Of a stretch of DNA of 21,728 nucleotides, positions 1 through 6,615 are shown piece after piece. Below the pieces are notes generated by a model. It had not been told where the DNA came from. It did no database searches and saw only the letters and a program-made list of their open reading frames with translations. Position 1 is the first letter of the stretch; the number at the start of each line of letters is the position of its first letter. The stretch spans positions 1 to 21,728 of the forward strand of contig PXRQ01000003.1 of the NCBI GenBank assembly GCA_003022005.1, in the 5' to 3' direction. This DNA comes from Halobacteriales archaeon QS_5_70_15. Its GTDB lineage: Archaea > Halobacteriota > Halobacteria > Halobacteriales > Haloarculaceae. Both the position numbers and the translations under genes were made by a program.

Positions 1-315
1 GGGGGGCGCGACGACGCGAGCGGCGCGGCCGGTGGGGGGAGCAGCGACGGTACCACGACGATCGGCGCCGCCTCCGACGACACGCCCGTCCTGACCGACG
101 AGGACCGGGTCAGACAGCTCCTCCGCGAGAACGGCGGTCGGCTCCAGCAGGGGGAGTTCGTCGAGCGGACGGACTGGTCGAAGTCGAAGGTGAGCCGCCT
201 GCTCTCGGGGATGGAAGAGGACGGCGAGATCGAGAAGATCGCCCTGGGGCGCGAGAACCTCATCGCGCTCCCGGGCGAGGAGCCGGAGGGGGCCGAGCGG
301 CCGTTCGAGGAGTGA
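1..315 (+). CDS. Winged helix-turn-helix protein, C-terminal part (5' end outside window)
   Basis: An open frame runs from the first base to TGA at 313-315 and gives the last 104 residues of a larger protein. After a Gly/Ser/Thr-rich linker (about residues 8-26 of the visible part) comes a compact winged helix. It includes the segments DEDRVRQLLRENGGRLQQ, FVERTDWSKSKVSRLLSGM and EEDGEIEKIALGRENLIAL, where SKSKVSRLL is the likely recognition helix and the GRENLIAL strand the wing. This arrangement, a linker followed by a C-terminal MarR-like helix-turn-helix, matches the haloarchaeal DUF7343-type regulators, many of which have an extracellular or membrane N-terminal part. That N-terminus is not visible, so membrane attachment is inference. 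The fold is seen; the target genes are unknown. Confidence 0.75.
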   Translation, partial: GGRDDASGAAGGGSSDGTTTIGAASDDTPVLTDEDRVRQLLRENGGRLQQGEFVERTDWSKSKVSRLLSGMEEDGEIEKIALGRENLIALPGEEPEGAERPFEE

Positions 316-390
316 TCGATCAGAGCACGGCCGACGGCAGACTGCGGCCCGGTCGGATCGGTCATCGAGCCCCGGGGACTCCCCGGAAAC

Positions 391-408
391 GACCGGTTCG
401 GACCGGTC
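391..408. terminator. Inverted repeat 76 nt after the winged-helix gene, possible terminator
   Basis: Two 7-nt arms, GACCGGT (391-397) and ACCGGTC (402-408), flank a TCGG loop. The repeat lies between the end of the winged-helix gene and the end of the converging zinc-ribbon gene. A terminator hairpin is plausible, but no T-rich tract follows, so an operator or chance GC palindrome is also possible. The rest of 316-521 shows nothing gene-like. Confidence 0.3.
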
Positions 409-521
409 TCCCCCGTTCACCGCCTCCGGGGGTATCGCGGGCGGTTCCGGTCACGTCCGGGCCACGACCGCCGGGACGGGTCCGAACGTCCGCGAGGGGG
501 AGTCGTCCGGACGCGGGGGTC

Positions 522-704
522 CTACGGCGGTGTCGGCCAGGGCAGTTCCCGGACGCCCTCGGCTCCACAGCGGGTGCACCACGCGTAGTCGATGTCCGGG
601 CTGGACAGTTCGAACACCATCCCACAGACCGTACACCAGTACATCGACTCGTCCCTCGTCCCCGTCTCGTGGTCGGAGTCGACGAGCAACTCTTCGATAC
701 CCAT
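522..704 (-). CDS. Small zinc-ribbon protein (60 aa)
   Basis: This is a 60-residue acidic protein with two CxxC knuckles, C24-T-V-C27 and C43-T-R-C46. They are 15 residues apart, the pattern of a rubredoxin-like zinc ribbon that binds one zinc. Aromatic residues next to each knuckle (YWC, AWC) fit such a fold. I chose ATG at 704 because a TATA-like TTCAAAA lies about 33 nt upstream on the same strand, which suits a nearly leaderless transcript. An in-frame GTG at 731 would add nine residues but sits too close to that element. Haloarchaea carry many such tiny zinc-finger proteins of mostly unknown function. It is divergent from the dehydrogenase frame to its right. Protein or nucleic acid binding is possible, but nothing here shows a target. 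Confidence 0.75.
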   Translation of the reverse strand: MGIEELLVDSDHETGTRDESMYWCTVCGMVFELSSPDIDYAWCTRCGAEGVRELPWPTPP

Positions 705-733
705 TAGCCCGTTCGTGCGGACGGCCCGCACGG

Positions 734-741
734 TTTTGAAC
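734..741 (-). promoter_or_regulatory. TATA-like element for the zinc-ribbon gene
   Basis: GTTCAAAA on the minus strand is centred about 33 nt upstream of the ATG at 704. It is an A/T-rich island in a very GC-rich region and is placed as an archaeal TATA box should be. Confidence 0.5.
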
Positions 742-763
742 CCGGACGGTCGTCCCGTCAGTT

Positions 764-2098
764 GTGGACTGTTTCGGGCGGTCGGATCGCCACGACGCCC
801 GAGCCGTCCCGTGTCGAGGGCTCGAAGCCTCCCCGTCGTGTCGAGTCACCGCCGGTCGGCACCGGGGCCCCAGTCGACGCGGGGCCGGCGCGCCGGCCCC
901 GTTCGATTTACGGTCCCCGTGTGTCAAGCGGGAGATCGAGCCGCTCGAGGACGAGCACCCCGAGTTCTTCGATCACCGGCGGGAGGCGGCACGGACGAAC
1001 TGGGAGGACGGTACGCCGGCCGCGGAGTGGCTCGCGCTCGTCGCGGAGATGCGCGACCGGGCCGACGAGGCGGGGTTCTACCGGCTGCTGCTGCCCGAGG
1101 AACTCGGCGGAAGTGACGCGAGCCACCTGACGATGGCGCTGGTCCGCGAGCATCTCGCCGCCCGAGGACCGGGGTTGCACAACGTCCTGTCGTTCGAGGC
1201 GTCGGCTGTCGGGAACCACTCGGCGGCGCGGCTGATACACCGCTACGGGAGCGACGAGCAGCGCGACCGGTACCTCGAGGGGATGCTCTCGGGGGACGTC
1301 GTCGGCGCGTTCGGACTCACCGAACCCGAGCACGGCAGCGACGTGACCCACCTGGACACCGTCGCTCGAACGGAGGGCGAGGAGTGGGTGATCGACGGGC
1401 GCAAGCGCTGGATCACGGGGATGGACCGCGCCGACGTGGTCCAGGTGTTCGCCCGCACGTCGGGGGAGGACGGCGACCGCGAGGGGATCACGGGCTTTCT
1501 CGTCCCGACCGACGCCGACGGGCTCGAGGTGCCGTACTACCACTGGACGTTCAACATGCCGACCGACCACGCCGAACTCGTCCTCGACGGGGTGCGCGTC
1601 CCCGAGAGCGCGGTCGTCGGCGAGGTCGGCGCCGGTCTGCGGCAGGCCCAGGACTTCGTCCACGAGGGGCGCATCCGGCAGGCGGCCTCCTCGCTCGGTG
1701 CCGCGCAGTTCTGCATCGACGAGACCGCAGACTACGCCCGCGAGCGGGAGACCTGGGGGACCGAACTCGCGGGGCGACAGGGCATCCAGTTCCCGACCGC
1801 GGACCTCCACACCGAGGCGGAGATGCTCCGCGGGCTGGTCCGCAAGACCGCGTGGATGCTCGACCGGAAGGACCAGCTCGCGGTCAGCGAGAAGGTGTCG
1901 ATGGCGAACTACCGGGCGAACAGGCTCGCCTGCGACGCGGCGGACTGGGCGATGCAGGTCCACGGGGGAATGGGCTACAGCCGGGCGAAGCCGTTCGAAC
2001 ACGTCTACCGTCACCACCGCCGCTACCGCATCACCGAGGGGACCGAGCAGATCCAGCTCCGGAACGTCGCCGGCCACCTGTTCGAGTACATCGGCTGA
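764..2098 (+). CDS. Acyl-CoA dehydrogenase, N-terminus doubtful
   Basis: The open frame starts at GTG 764 (444 aa), but family-like sequence begins only near residue 54 (base 923, VKREIEPLEDEH). From there the protein has the usual order: an alpha-helical N-domain, the beta-domain FAD segment AFGLTEPEHGSDVT, the ITGMDRADVVQVFARTS strands, and a C-terminal four-helix domain. The C-terminal domain ends in QVHGGMGYSRAKPFEHVYR and YRITEGTEQIQLRNVAG. These are the FAD- and substrate-binding signatures of a soluble flavoprotein that oxidises acyl-CoA to trans-2-enoyl-CoA. What is odd is the 5' end. Residues 1-53 look like non-coding translation. No ATG, GTG or TTG occurs in frame between 767 and 1048, and roughly the first 18 residues of the family seem to be missing. 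A 22-bp palindrome lies just upstream of the conserved part. The gene may be 5'-truncated. Substrate chain length cannot be read from the sequence. Confidence 0.85.
   Translation: MDCFGRSDRHDARAVPCRGLEASPSCRVTAGRHRGPSRRGAGAPAPFDLRSPCVKREIEPLEDEHPEFFDHRREAARTNWEDGTPAAEWLALVAEMRDRADEAGFYRLLLPEELGGSDASHLTMALVREHLAARGPGLHNVLSFEASAVGNHSAARLIHRYGSDEQRDRYLEGMLSGDVVGAFGLTEPEHGSDVTHLDTVARTEGEEWVIDGRKRWITGMDRADVVQVFARTSGEDGDREGITGFLVPTDADGLEVPYYHWTFNMPTDHAELVLDGVRVPESAVVGEVGAGLRQAQDFVHEGRIRQAASSLGAAQFCIDETADYARERETWGTELAGRQGIQFPTADLHTEAEMLRGLVRKTAWMLDRKDQLAVSEKVSMANYRANRLACDAADWAMQVHGGMGYSRAKPFEHVYRHHRRYRITEGTEQIQLRNVAGHLFEYIG
880..901. repeat. 22-bp perfect palindrome before the conserved part of the acyl-CoA dehydrogenase
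   Basis: The half-site CGGGGCCGGCG (880-890) is followed immediately by its exact reverse complement (891-901). There is no spacer. It sits directly before a TATA-like GATTTACGG (905-913) and about 20 nt before the first conserved dehydrogenase codon. It could be a dimeric-repressor operator, a hairpin, or a junction left by a rearrangement. Confidence 0.6.
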
Positions 2099-2264
2099 TA
2101 CGGAGGGTCGTGGCGGTGGCCCGGCTATCGTCGGACGGTGTCCGCGACCGCCGGTACGTGACTGCGACCGTCCGTGCGGGGTGGAGCGGGTTCGCGATCG
2201 GATCGCTAAACCCGCGATTTGAGCCTTCAGGGGCCTCTCGTCGGTGGCTGCCGGACGACGGGAC

Positions 2265-2509
2265 ATGAGGGAGTCCACGGCGGTGCGGTTGAGCGGGCCG
2301 GTCCGGGGCGTCGGGAGCGAGGCCGTCCACGTCAGGAACTACGACGGCCACGGGACCCACCACGTCCGGCTGCGGGCGGTCGACGGGGCGGGCCCCGCGA
2401 TCGAGCGGTCGTCCCGGCTCGCGCCCGGGACGACCGAGAGCGAGCACACACCGTCCTCGTCGAGATCGGAAACGGACTCGTCAGCATCACCGAGGGCGTC
2501 CCGAGGTGA
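2265..2509 (+). pseudogene. Small hypothetical protein, frameshifted in a CA repeat
   Basis: From ATG 2265 the frame reads MRESTAVRLSGPVRGVGSEA and goes on to RLAPGTTESEH in a plausible, beta-rich protein. It then turns into a Ser/Arg-rich run of shadow-like composition that ends at 2564. Dropping two bases from CACACA (about 2445-2450) instead gives SEHTVLVEIGNGLVSITEGV and a stop at 2507-2509, about 80 aa in total. The second half has the hydrophobic-alternating pattern expected of real protein. So the sequence shows a probable 2-nt insertion by CA slippage. The family is not recognised. It lies between the dehydrogenase and the winged-helix regulator, all on the same strand. No well-placed TATA element was found. 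The 166 nt between 2098 and 2265 hold nothing else I can support. Confidence 0.45.
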
Positions 2510-2558
2510 GCCGATCCCCCGTCCGAAGAAGCAGAAGGGTCCACCGGCTTCCGGGGCG

Positions 2559-2565
2559 CTATAAC
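2559..2565 (+). promoter_or_regulatory. TATA-like element for the winged-helix regulator
   Basis: CTATAAC is centred 25 nt upstream of ATG 2587, the standard spacing for a leaderless haloarchaeal transcript. It supports 2587 over the upstream GTG 2506 as the start. Confidence 0.65.
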
Positions 2566-2586
2566 GGCCCGCTCCGAAGCCCGGGT

Positions 2587-3135
2587 ATGCCGCTCGGAGA
2601 GTCCAGACTGCGGTCCGAACGCATCCGAACCCGGGGCGACCTCCTGCTCGACGACCCGGAGGCGAGTCACGCCTACGCCTGGCTCCACAGGCACCAGCCG
2701 GCGACGGTCGACGAGTACGTCGGGACCGTCGACGTCAACGTGCGACAGGCCCGTCTCGCGGCGAACCGGCTCGAGGCCCACGGGCTCCTCGAACGGACCG
2801 GCGCGGGGTACGAGGTCGAGGCGCTCCACGAGACGGTCGAGGGTGTCCACGTCACGCCCGGCGTGGCCGCGGTGCTCGCGATCCAGCTGGAGAACTACGC
2901 GGCCAGGGTGTTCGTCCAGCGCCACGGCACCCGGACGCTCGCGGAGGCCGTCGCGTGCTGGCCGCTCATCGAGGACGGGACCATCGATAGCGGCCGGGTC
3001 GGGGAGGTGCTCGGCGTCCACGAACAGGACGGCGTCGCCGCGACGAACTTCATGCGCGCCGTCGCGGACTACCTCGATCTCGACCCGCACCTCGACGCGG
3101 TGCCGACGCCGGACGTCGGGCCCTCGCTCCCGTAG
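2587..3135 (+). CDS. Winged helix-turn-helix transcriptional regulator (182 aa)
   Basis: The N-terminal half (about residues 15-85) predicts a winged helix. It has EASHAYAWLHRHQPATVDEY, then the likely recognition helix VNVRQARLAANRLEAHGLLE, then a short wing TGAGYEVEAL. This is the ArsR/MarR-like 'divide and classify' layout common in haloarchaeal regulators. The C-terminal half (about 95-182) is an alpha/beta region of unknown ligand, with VTPGVAAVLAIQLENYAARV and ATNFMRAVADYLDLDPHL. It resembles haloarchaeal DUF-type regulators, but I cannot name the family with certainty. The start is set by a TATA element 25 nt upstream. It precedes the thiolase/DUF35 pair on the same strand by 160 nt, and that pair has its own promoter. 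The regulator is therefore a plausible local controller of acyl-CoA genes, by inference from position only. Confidence 0.75.
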   Translation: MPLGESRLRSERIRTRGDLLLDDPEASHAYAWLHRHQPATVDEYVGTVDVNVRQARLAANRLEAHGLLERTGAGYEVEALHETVEGVHVTPGVAAVLAIQLENYAARVFVQRHGTRTLAEAVACWPLIEDGTIDSGRVGEVLGVHEQDGVAATNFMRAVADYLDLDPHLDAVPTPDVGPSLP

Positions 3136-3265
3136 CTGCCGCCGGGACTCTCGGCCGACGGGTGTCCGGAGCCGGGTCGGGGTCCGAGGGACCGCTCGGC
3201 GTATCCCGTCTCGAACGGGCCTCCCCCGCCGGACGCCGCCGCCCTCGACGGATCGTCGCCCCAAC

Positions 3266-3273
3266 GGTTATCC
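3266..3273 (+). promoter_or_regulatory. TATA-like element for the thiolase-DUF35 pair
   Basis: GGTTATCC is centred about 26 nt upstream of ATG 3296, with GC-rich DNA around it. It implies a leaderless transcript separate from the regulator upstream. Confidence 0.5.
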
Positions 3274-3295
3274 TGGGTCCGCCGGACCCGAGGGT

Positions 3296-4504
3296 ATGGC
3301 CTTCGAGGACGTCGTCGTCGCCGGCATCGGGGAAACCGGGAAGCACCGCCCGAGCCGGACGAACGACCAGCCGTACCACACCCTGGAGGAGTACTTCCGG
3401 ACGGCCGCGGAGCTGACGCTCGCCGACGCCGGCCTCGAGTGGGGGGACGTCGACGGGCTCGGGGTGGCCCGTCCCTCGACGGAGACGCCGTACCGCTACC
3501 CGCTGATGGTCGCCGAGACGCTCGGGTTCGAGGACCTCCGGTGGCTCACCTGTACGGACCACTGCGGCGGCCAGGGCGTCCCGCTGCTCGCCCAGGCGGC
3601 GATGGCCGTCGACGCGGGGATGGTCGAGTCGGTCCTCTGTCTCGGCGCCGACACCCCCAAACACCCGGAGAAGGGCTCGGGCGAGGTGTTCCCGCGGGAC
3701 CCCCGCGGGTTCGCCCGCGAGTACGTCGACCCGTTCGGCCTCCAGGGGGCAAACGCCCTGCTCGCGATGGCTCAGCGCCGCCACATGGACCGGTACGGAA
3801 CGACCGTCGAACAGCTGGGCGAACTCTACGTCACACAGCGGGAGAGCGCGACGCGGAACCCGCTCGCGTACTTCGACGAGCCCGTCGAACTGGAGGAGTA
3901 CGTGAACTCGGAGCCCATCGCGGACCCGATCCGGCTGTTCGACTGCGTGGTCCCCGTGAACGCCGGGTTCGGGTTCCTGCTGACGACGCCCGAACTCGCC
4001 GCCGACCTCGGGGTCGATCCGGTCTCGCTCCGCGGGGTCGGCAACAGCCACAACCCCGAGGTCGCCCCGCGGCGGGAGTTCACGGCCATGGGCATCGGGG
4101 CGGCGGGCGAGCGGGCGTTCGGGATGGCCGACGCGACGCCCGGGGAGATGGACTTCCTCCAGCTCTACGACGACTACCCCATCGTCGAACTCATCCAGCT
4201 GGAGGAGCTCGGCTACACCGAACCGGAGGTGGGCGGCGAGTTCCTCGAACGGACGGCGTTCGCCCACGACGGCGACCTCCCGGTCAACACCGGCGGCGGC
4301 CAGCTCTGCGTCGGCCAGGCGGGGGTCGGCGGCGCCGCGTTCGTCCAGGTGCTGGAGGCGGTCCGCCAGCTCCGGGGCGACGGCGGCGAACGGCAGGTGC
4401 CAGGGGCCGAGACGGGGCTCGTGACTGGCGTCGGCGCCGGCCAGTACGGCAAGAACCTGACTGCCCACTCCGTCGCGGTCCTCGAACGGGGTGGTCCGGC
4501 GTGA
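3296..4504 (+). CDS. SCP2-type thiolase-like protein (acetyl-CoA acetyltransferase family)
   Basis: This 402-residue protein has the two-lobed thiolase fold of the SCP-x/lipid-transfer class. It shows an N-terminal VVVAGIGETG strand, a Cys-containing loop TCTDHCGGQGVPLLAQAAMA (Cys86, Cys90), HNPEVAPRREFTAMGIGAAGERAF, MDFLQLYDDYPIVELIQLEELGY, and a C-terminal NTGGGQLCVGQAGVGGAAFV. In classic thiolases the last motif is GHPxGxxG; here His is replaced by Gln. The usual C-terminal Cys-Gly-Gly loop is GVGAGQYG. It is therefore unlikely to be an ordinary beta-ketothiolase. The 4-bp GTGA overlap with a DUF35 gene points to a stable two-protein complex. Such complexes are known for sterol side-chain retro-aldolases (Ltp2-ChsH2 type) and for archaeal HMG-CoA formation. 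The start is supported by a TATA element and by the family N-terminus. The exact reaction is not determined. Confidence 0.85.
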   Translation: MAFEDVVVAGIGETGKHRPSRTNDQPYHTLEEYFRTAAELTLADAGLEWGDVDGLGVARPSTETPYRYPLMVAETLGFEDLRWLTCTDHCGGQGVPLLAQAAMAVDAGMVESVLCLGADTPKHPEKGSGEVFPRDPRGFAREYVDPFGLQGANALLAMAQRRHMDRYGTTVEQLGELYVTQRESATRNPLAYFDEPVELEEYVNSEPIADPIRLFDCVVPVNAGFGFLLTTPELAADLGVDPVSLRGVGNSHNPEVAPRREFTAMGIGAAGERAFGMADATPGEMDFLQLYDDYPIVELIQLEELGYTEPEVGGEFLERTAFAHDGDLPVNTGGGQLCVGQAGVGGAAFVQVLEAVRQLRGDGGERQVPGAETGLVTGVGAGQYGKNLTAHSVAVLERGGPA

Positions 4505-4923
4505 GCGACCGCGACCTCGATCACGTCCCGCTCCCCTCGCTCGACGCCGGGGTCGACCGGACGTTCTGGGAGGCGGCCGCCGAGGGTCGCCTCCTGATAC
4601 GGGGGTGTCCCGCCTGCGGCGAGCGCCAGTTCTTCCCCCGGTCGTGGTGTCACTACTGCGGTTCGGGGGACGTCGAGTGGGTGGAGAGCGGGGGGACGGG
4701 CCACGTCCACACCCACACGGTGATCCGCCGGGCGACGGAACTGCCGGCGTTCGCCGACGGGATACCGTACGTCGTCGCGTACGTCGAACTCGATGAGGGG
4801 GTCCGGATCTGTACGAACGTCGTCGGTTGTGAGCCCGAGGCGGTCGAGCACGGGATGCCGGTCGAGGTCACCTTCGCCCCCGTGAACGAGTCGGTCGCGC
4901 TCCCGCAGTTCCGGCCGCGCTGA
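4501..4923 (+). CDS. DUF35 Zn-ribbon/OB-fold protein, partner of the thiolase-like protein
   Basis: This 140-aa protein has the standard DUF35 order. An N-terminal helix (DAGVDRTFWEAAAEGRLLIR) is followed by a zinc ribbon with CPAC and CHYC knuckles 12 residues apart (RGCPACGERQFFPRSWCHYC). An OB-fold follows, with GTGHVHTHTVIRRA, PYVVAYVELDEGVRICTNVV and GMPVEVTFAP. DUF35 proteins bind acyl-CoA and bridge or gate thiolase-like enzymes in sterol degradation and in the archaeal mevalonate pathway. Its GTG start overlaps the thiolase stop by GTGA, which suggests translational coupling and a fixed protein ratio. All four cysteines are present and the length is normal. The function is tied to its partner, so the substrate remains open. 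Confidence 0.88.
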   Translation: MSDRDLDHVPLPSLDAGVDRTFWEAAAEGRLLIRGCPACGERQFFPRSWCHYCGSGDVEWVESGGTGHVHTHTVIRRATELPAFADGIPYVVAYVELDEGVRICTNVVGCEPEAVEHGMPVEVTFAPVNESVALPQFRPR

Positions 4924-4985
4924 GCGCGTCCCGCCCCCGTTCCGGCCGAAGCGCGGTCTCCGGGTCGGCCGTCCCCGCTGCGGCC

Positions 4986-5007
4986 GTCGACCCGTTACTC
5001 GGTCGAC
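4986..5007. terminator. Hairpin between convergent genes, possible bidirectional terminator
   Basis: GTCGACC (4986-4992) and GGTCGAC (5001-5007) are exact inverted arms around an 8-nt loop. They lie in the 86-nt gap between the DUF35 stop and the end of the convergent DisA_N gene. The position fits termination from both sides. No T-tract is seen. Confidence 0.4.
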
Positions 5008-5009
5008 CG

Positions 5010-5602
5010 CTACCGCTCGCCCAGCTGCTCCCGCGGGTAGTCGTTGAAGCTCCCGTCCTCGAACACGGTCACGCGGCCGGTCTCTTCGCTGAGGGTGACG
5101 GCCGCCCACACCTCGTCGGGGACGGAGATCCCGGCCGCGCTCAGGTGCTTGGTCCCCATCCAGTCGGCGTGCTGGACCGTCCCCTCGCGGTCGGCGAGCT
5201 CGTCGGTTCCCGGCGTCTCGATCCGGACCATCTGTCGCTGGATCGTGCCGTCGGTGCTGATGAGGACGGCCCCGTCGCGCTCGAACGCGACCGTCCGGGC
5301 CGCCTCGACGAACGTGTCGAGGGCGCTGTCGACGACCCGGCAGGTCTCGGTCGGCCACTGGTTCTCGCCGAGCGAGTCGGGGTACTCGCCCGACTGGACG
5401 CCGGCCACGAGGACGAAGTAGAGGCTCGGCCCGCGGACGTACGACTCCTCCTACCGACCGAACCCGAGGCTGATGCTCTCGACGGCGCATGTGACCAGTT
5501 CCGTGAGCTCCGGGACCGTCGTGTACGCCACCCGCAGCGGGTCGTCGCTGCTCACCGCCCCACCCCCCGCTCGGCCGCTCCGTCCCCCGACTGGTCTGCC
5601 AT
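5010..5602 (-). pseudogene. DisA_N-domain (diadenylate cyclase-like) protein, split by an in-frame amber stop
   Basis: The minus strand encodes one DisA_N-like protein of about 197 aa in two pieces of the same frame. VSSDDPLRVAYTTVPELTEL through SLGFGR ends at TAG (5453-5451). Past it the frame continues EESYVRGPSLYFVLVAG, then FERDGAVLISTDGTIQ, YADWM-like HADWMGTKHLSAAG and AAVTLSEETGRVTVFEDG to the stop at 5010. The DGA motif and the GTKH/SEETG region correspond to the nucleotide-binding motifs of diadenylate cyclases, which make c-di-AMP from two ATP. The RHR motif is not canonical. The amber codon falls where related haloarchaeal proteins, as I recall them, have Trp (GRWEE), so TGG to TAG is likely. 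The best-placed start, ATG 5602, is also out of frame unless one G is added to the C6/G6 run at 5563-5568. A GTG at 5555 avoids that. The protein is probably non-functional unless read through. Confidence 0.7.
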
Positions 5603-5623
5603 ACCCCGAACGCGAGTGTGCGG

Positions 5624-5632
5624 GACATAAAC
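5624..5632 (-). promoter_or_regulatory. TATA-like element for the DisA_N gene
   Basis: GTTTATGTC on the minus strand is centred 27 nt upstream of ATG 5602. The same nine bases occur at the same distance before the universal stress gene (19978-19986). Confidence 0.6.
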
Positions 5633-5695
5633 CATGGCCCCGGGGAACGGAGTCGGGACCGGTCCGGGCGCCCACGGCCTAGGACGACGTTCGAG

Positions 5696-6487
5696 TCAGC
5701 GCCCCTCGAACTCGGGGTCGCGGTCCTCCAGGAACGCCGCCATCGCCTCCCGCTGGTCGTGGCTGCCGAACGCCCGGGCGGCGTCGCCGACGCTCGCGCG
5801 CATCCCCGACTCCAACCCGTTCGAGCGGAGCCGGCGCACCACCCGCTTCTGCAACCGGAGCACGAACGGGCTCTTGGCCGTCAGGGTCCCGACGAGGTCG
5901 TCGAACGCGCTCGCGTACCCGTCCGGCTCGACGGCATGCGTCACGAGGCCGAGCTCGGCCGCGCGGGTCCCCGAGAGCGTCTCGCCGGTGTATATCAGCT
6001 CGTTCGCGATCCCCTGGCCGACGAGGCGGAACAGCAGGCCGCCGTGGATGACCGTGGGGAGCCCGACGTCGATCTCCGGCAGGCCGAGCGCCGCGTCCTC
6101 GGTCGCCACGCGGAACTCGCAGGCCAGCGCGAGTTCGAACCCCACCCCGAGCGCGTAGTCGCCACACCCACAGACCGTCACGGCGTCGACCGCCCGGACC
6201 GCCTCGATGGCATCGTAGAACGCCTCTAGCAGGTCGTGTCCCTCGTGCGGTGCGAGCCCCTTCGCCCGCTCGAGGTCGAGCCCGGCGGTCAGCCCACTGA
6301 CTCCCTCTCCCGAACTGTCGTGTCCCTCGGCCGCGACGGTCAGTACCGAGACCTCCTCGGGGGTGGACTCGACCGTCCGCCGGAAGTCGGCGGCCGCCTC
6401 GGCCGTGAAGAGGTTGAGATCGCCGAAATCGAGACGGACGTGGGCGACGTGGGGATGCTCCGGATCGCGCGTACGTTCGACACTCAC
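5696..6487 (-). CDS. Enoyl-CoA hydratase/isomerase (crotonase family), 263 aa
   Basis: This is a full-length crotonase. Oxyanion-hole segments GLTAGLDLERA (about 65-75) and CGCGDYALGVGFELALACEF (106-125) are present. The two glutamates expected for water addition, E118 in GFELA and E138 in GLPEIDVG, are exactly 20 residues apart, as in mammalian enoyl-CoA hydratase (E144/E164). The C-terminal helices (RAAELGLVTHAV, AKSPFVLRLQKRVV, REAMAAFLEDRDPEFEGR) are typical. The likely reaction is hydration of trans-2-enoyl-CoA to 3-hydroxyacyl-CoA, the step after the acyl-CoA dehydrogenase. Related isomerase or hydrolase activities cannot be excluded. GTG 6487 was chosen over longer frames because TATA-like CCTATACC lies 25 nt upstream and the family N-terminus begins there. 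Confidence 0.88.
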   Translation of the reverse strand: MSVERTRDPEHPHVAHVRLDFGDLNLFTAEAAADFRRTVESTPEEVSVLTVAAEGHDSSGEGVSGLTAGLDLERAKGLAPHEGHDLLEAFYDAIEAVRAVDAVTVCGCGDYALGVGFELALACEFRVATEDAALGLPEIDVGLPTVIHGGLLFRLVGQGIANELIYTGETLSGTRAAELGLVTHAVEPDGYASAFDDLVGTLTAKSPFVLRLQKRVVRRLRSNGLESGMRASVGDAARAFGSHDQREAMAAFLEDRDPEFEGR

Positions 6488-6508
6488 GACCCGACTTCTC
6501 GGGCGTCC

Positions 6509-6516
6509 GGTATAGG
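6509..6516 (-). promoter_or_regulatory. TATA-like element for the crotonase gene
   Basis: CCTATACC on the minus strand is centred about 25 nt upstream of GTG 6487. This supports a leaderless transcript and that start codon. Confidence 0.65.
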
Positions 6517-6615
6517 GCCACGGGGCGCTCGAGCCGGTACAGGCGGTGGAGCCGGTACGGATCACGGGTGTTCTTTGACCCGTCCCGTCGCCGTACTCCG
6601 TTCCCTCCGGGGGGC

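Noticed and set aside
316..521. Possible small gene or RNA between the winged-helix and zinc-ribbon genes
   Set aside because: No frame with start, promoter and sensible composition. Only a short inverted repeat was found.
2506..2586. Upstream GTG as start of the winged-helix regulator
   Set aside because: The added 27 residues are Arg-rich, and the TATA element at 2559-2565 would lie inside the gene.
4501..4796. Alternative frame starting near the DUF35 start
   Set aside because: It is Arg/Pro-rich and shadow-like, whereas the frame with GTG 4501 has both zinc knuckles and the OB-fold.
5044..5421. Plus-strand frame opposite the DisA_N gene
   Set aside because: It is Ser/Arg/Thr-rich without motifs. 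The minus strand has recognisable DGA and SEETG motifs.
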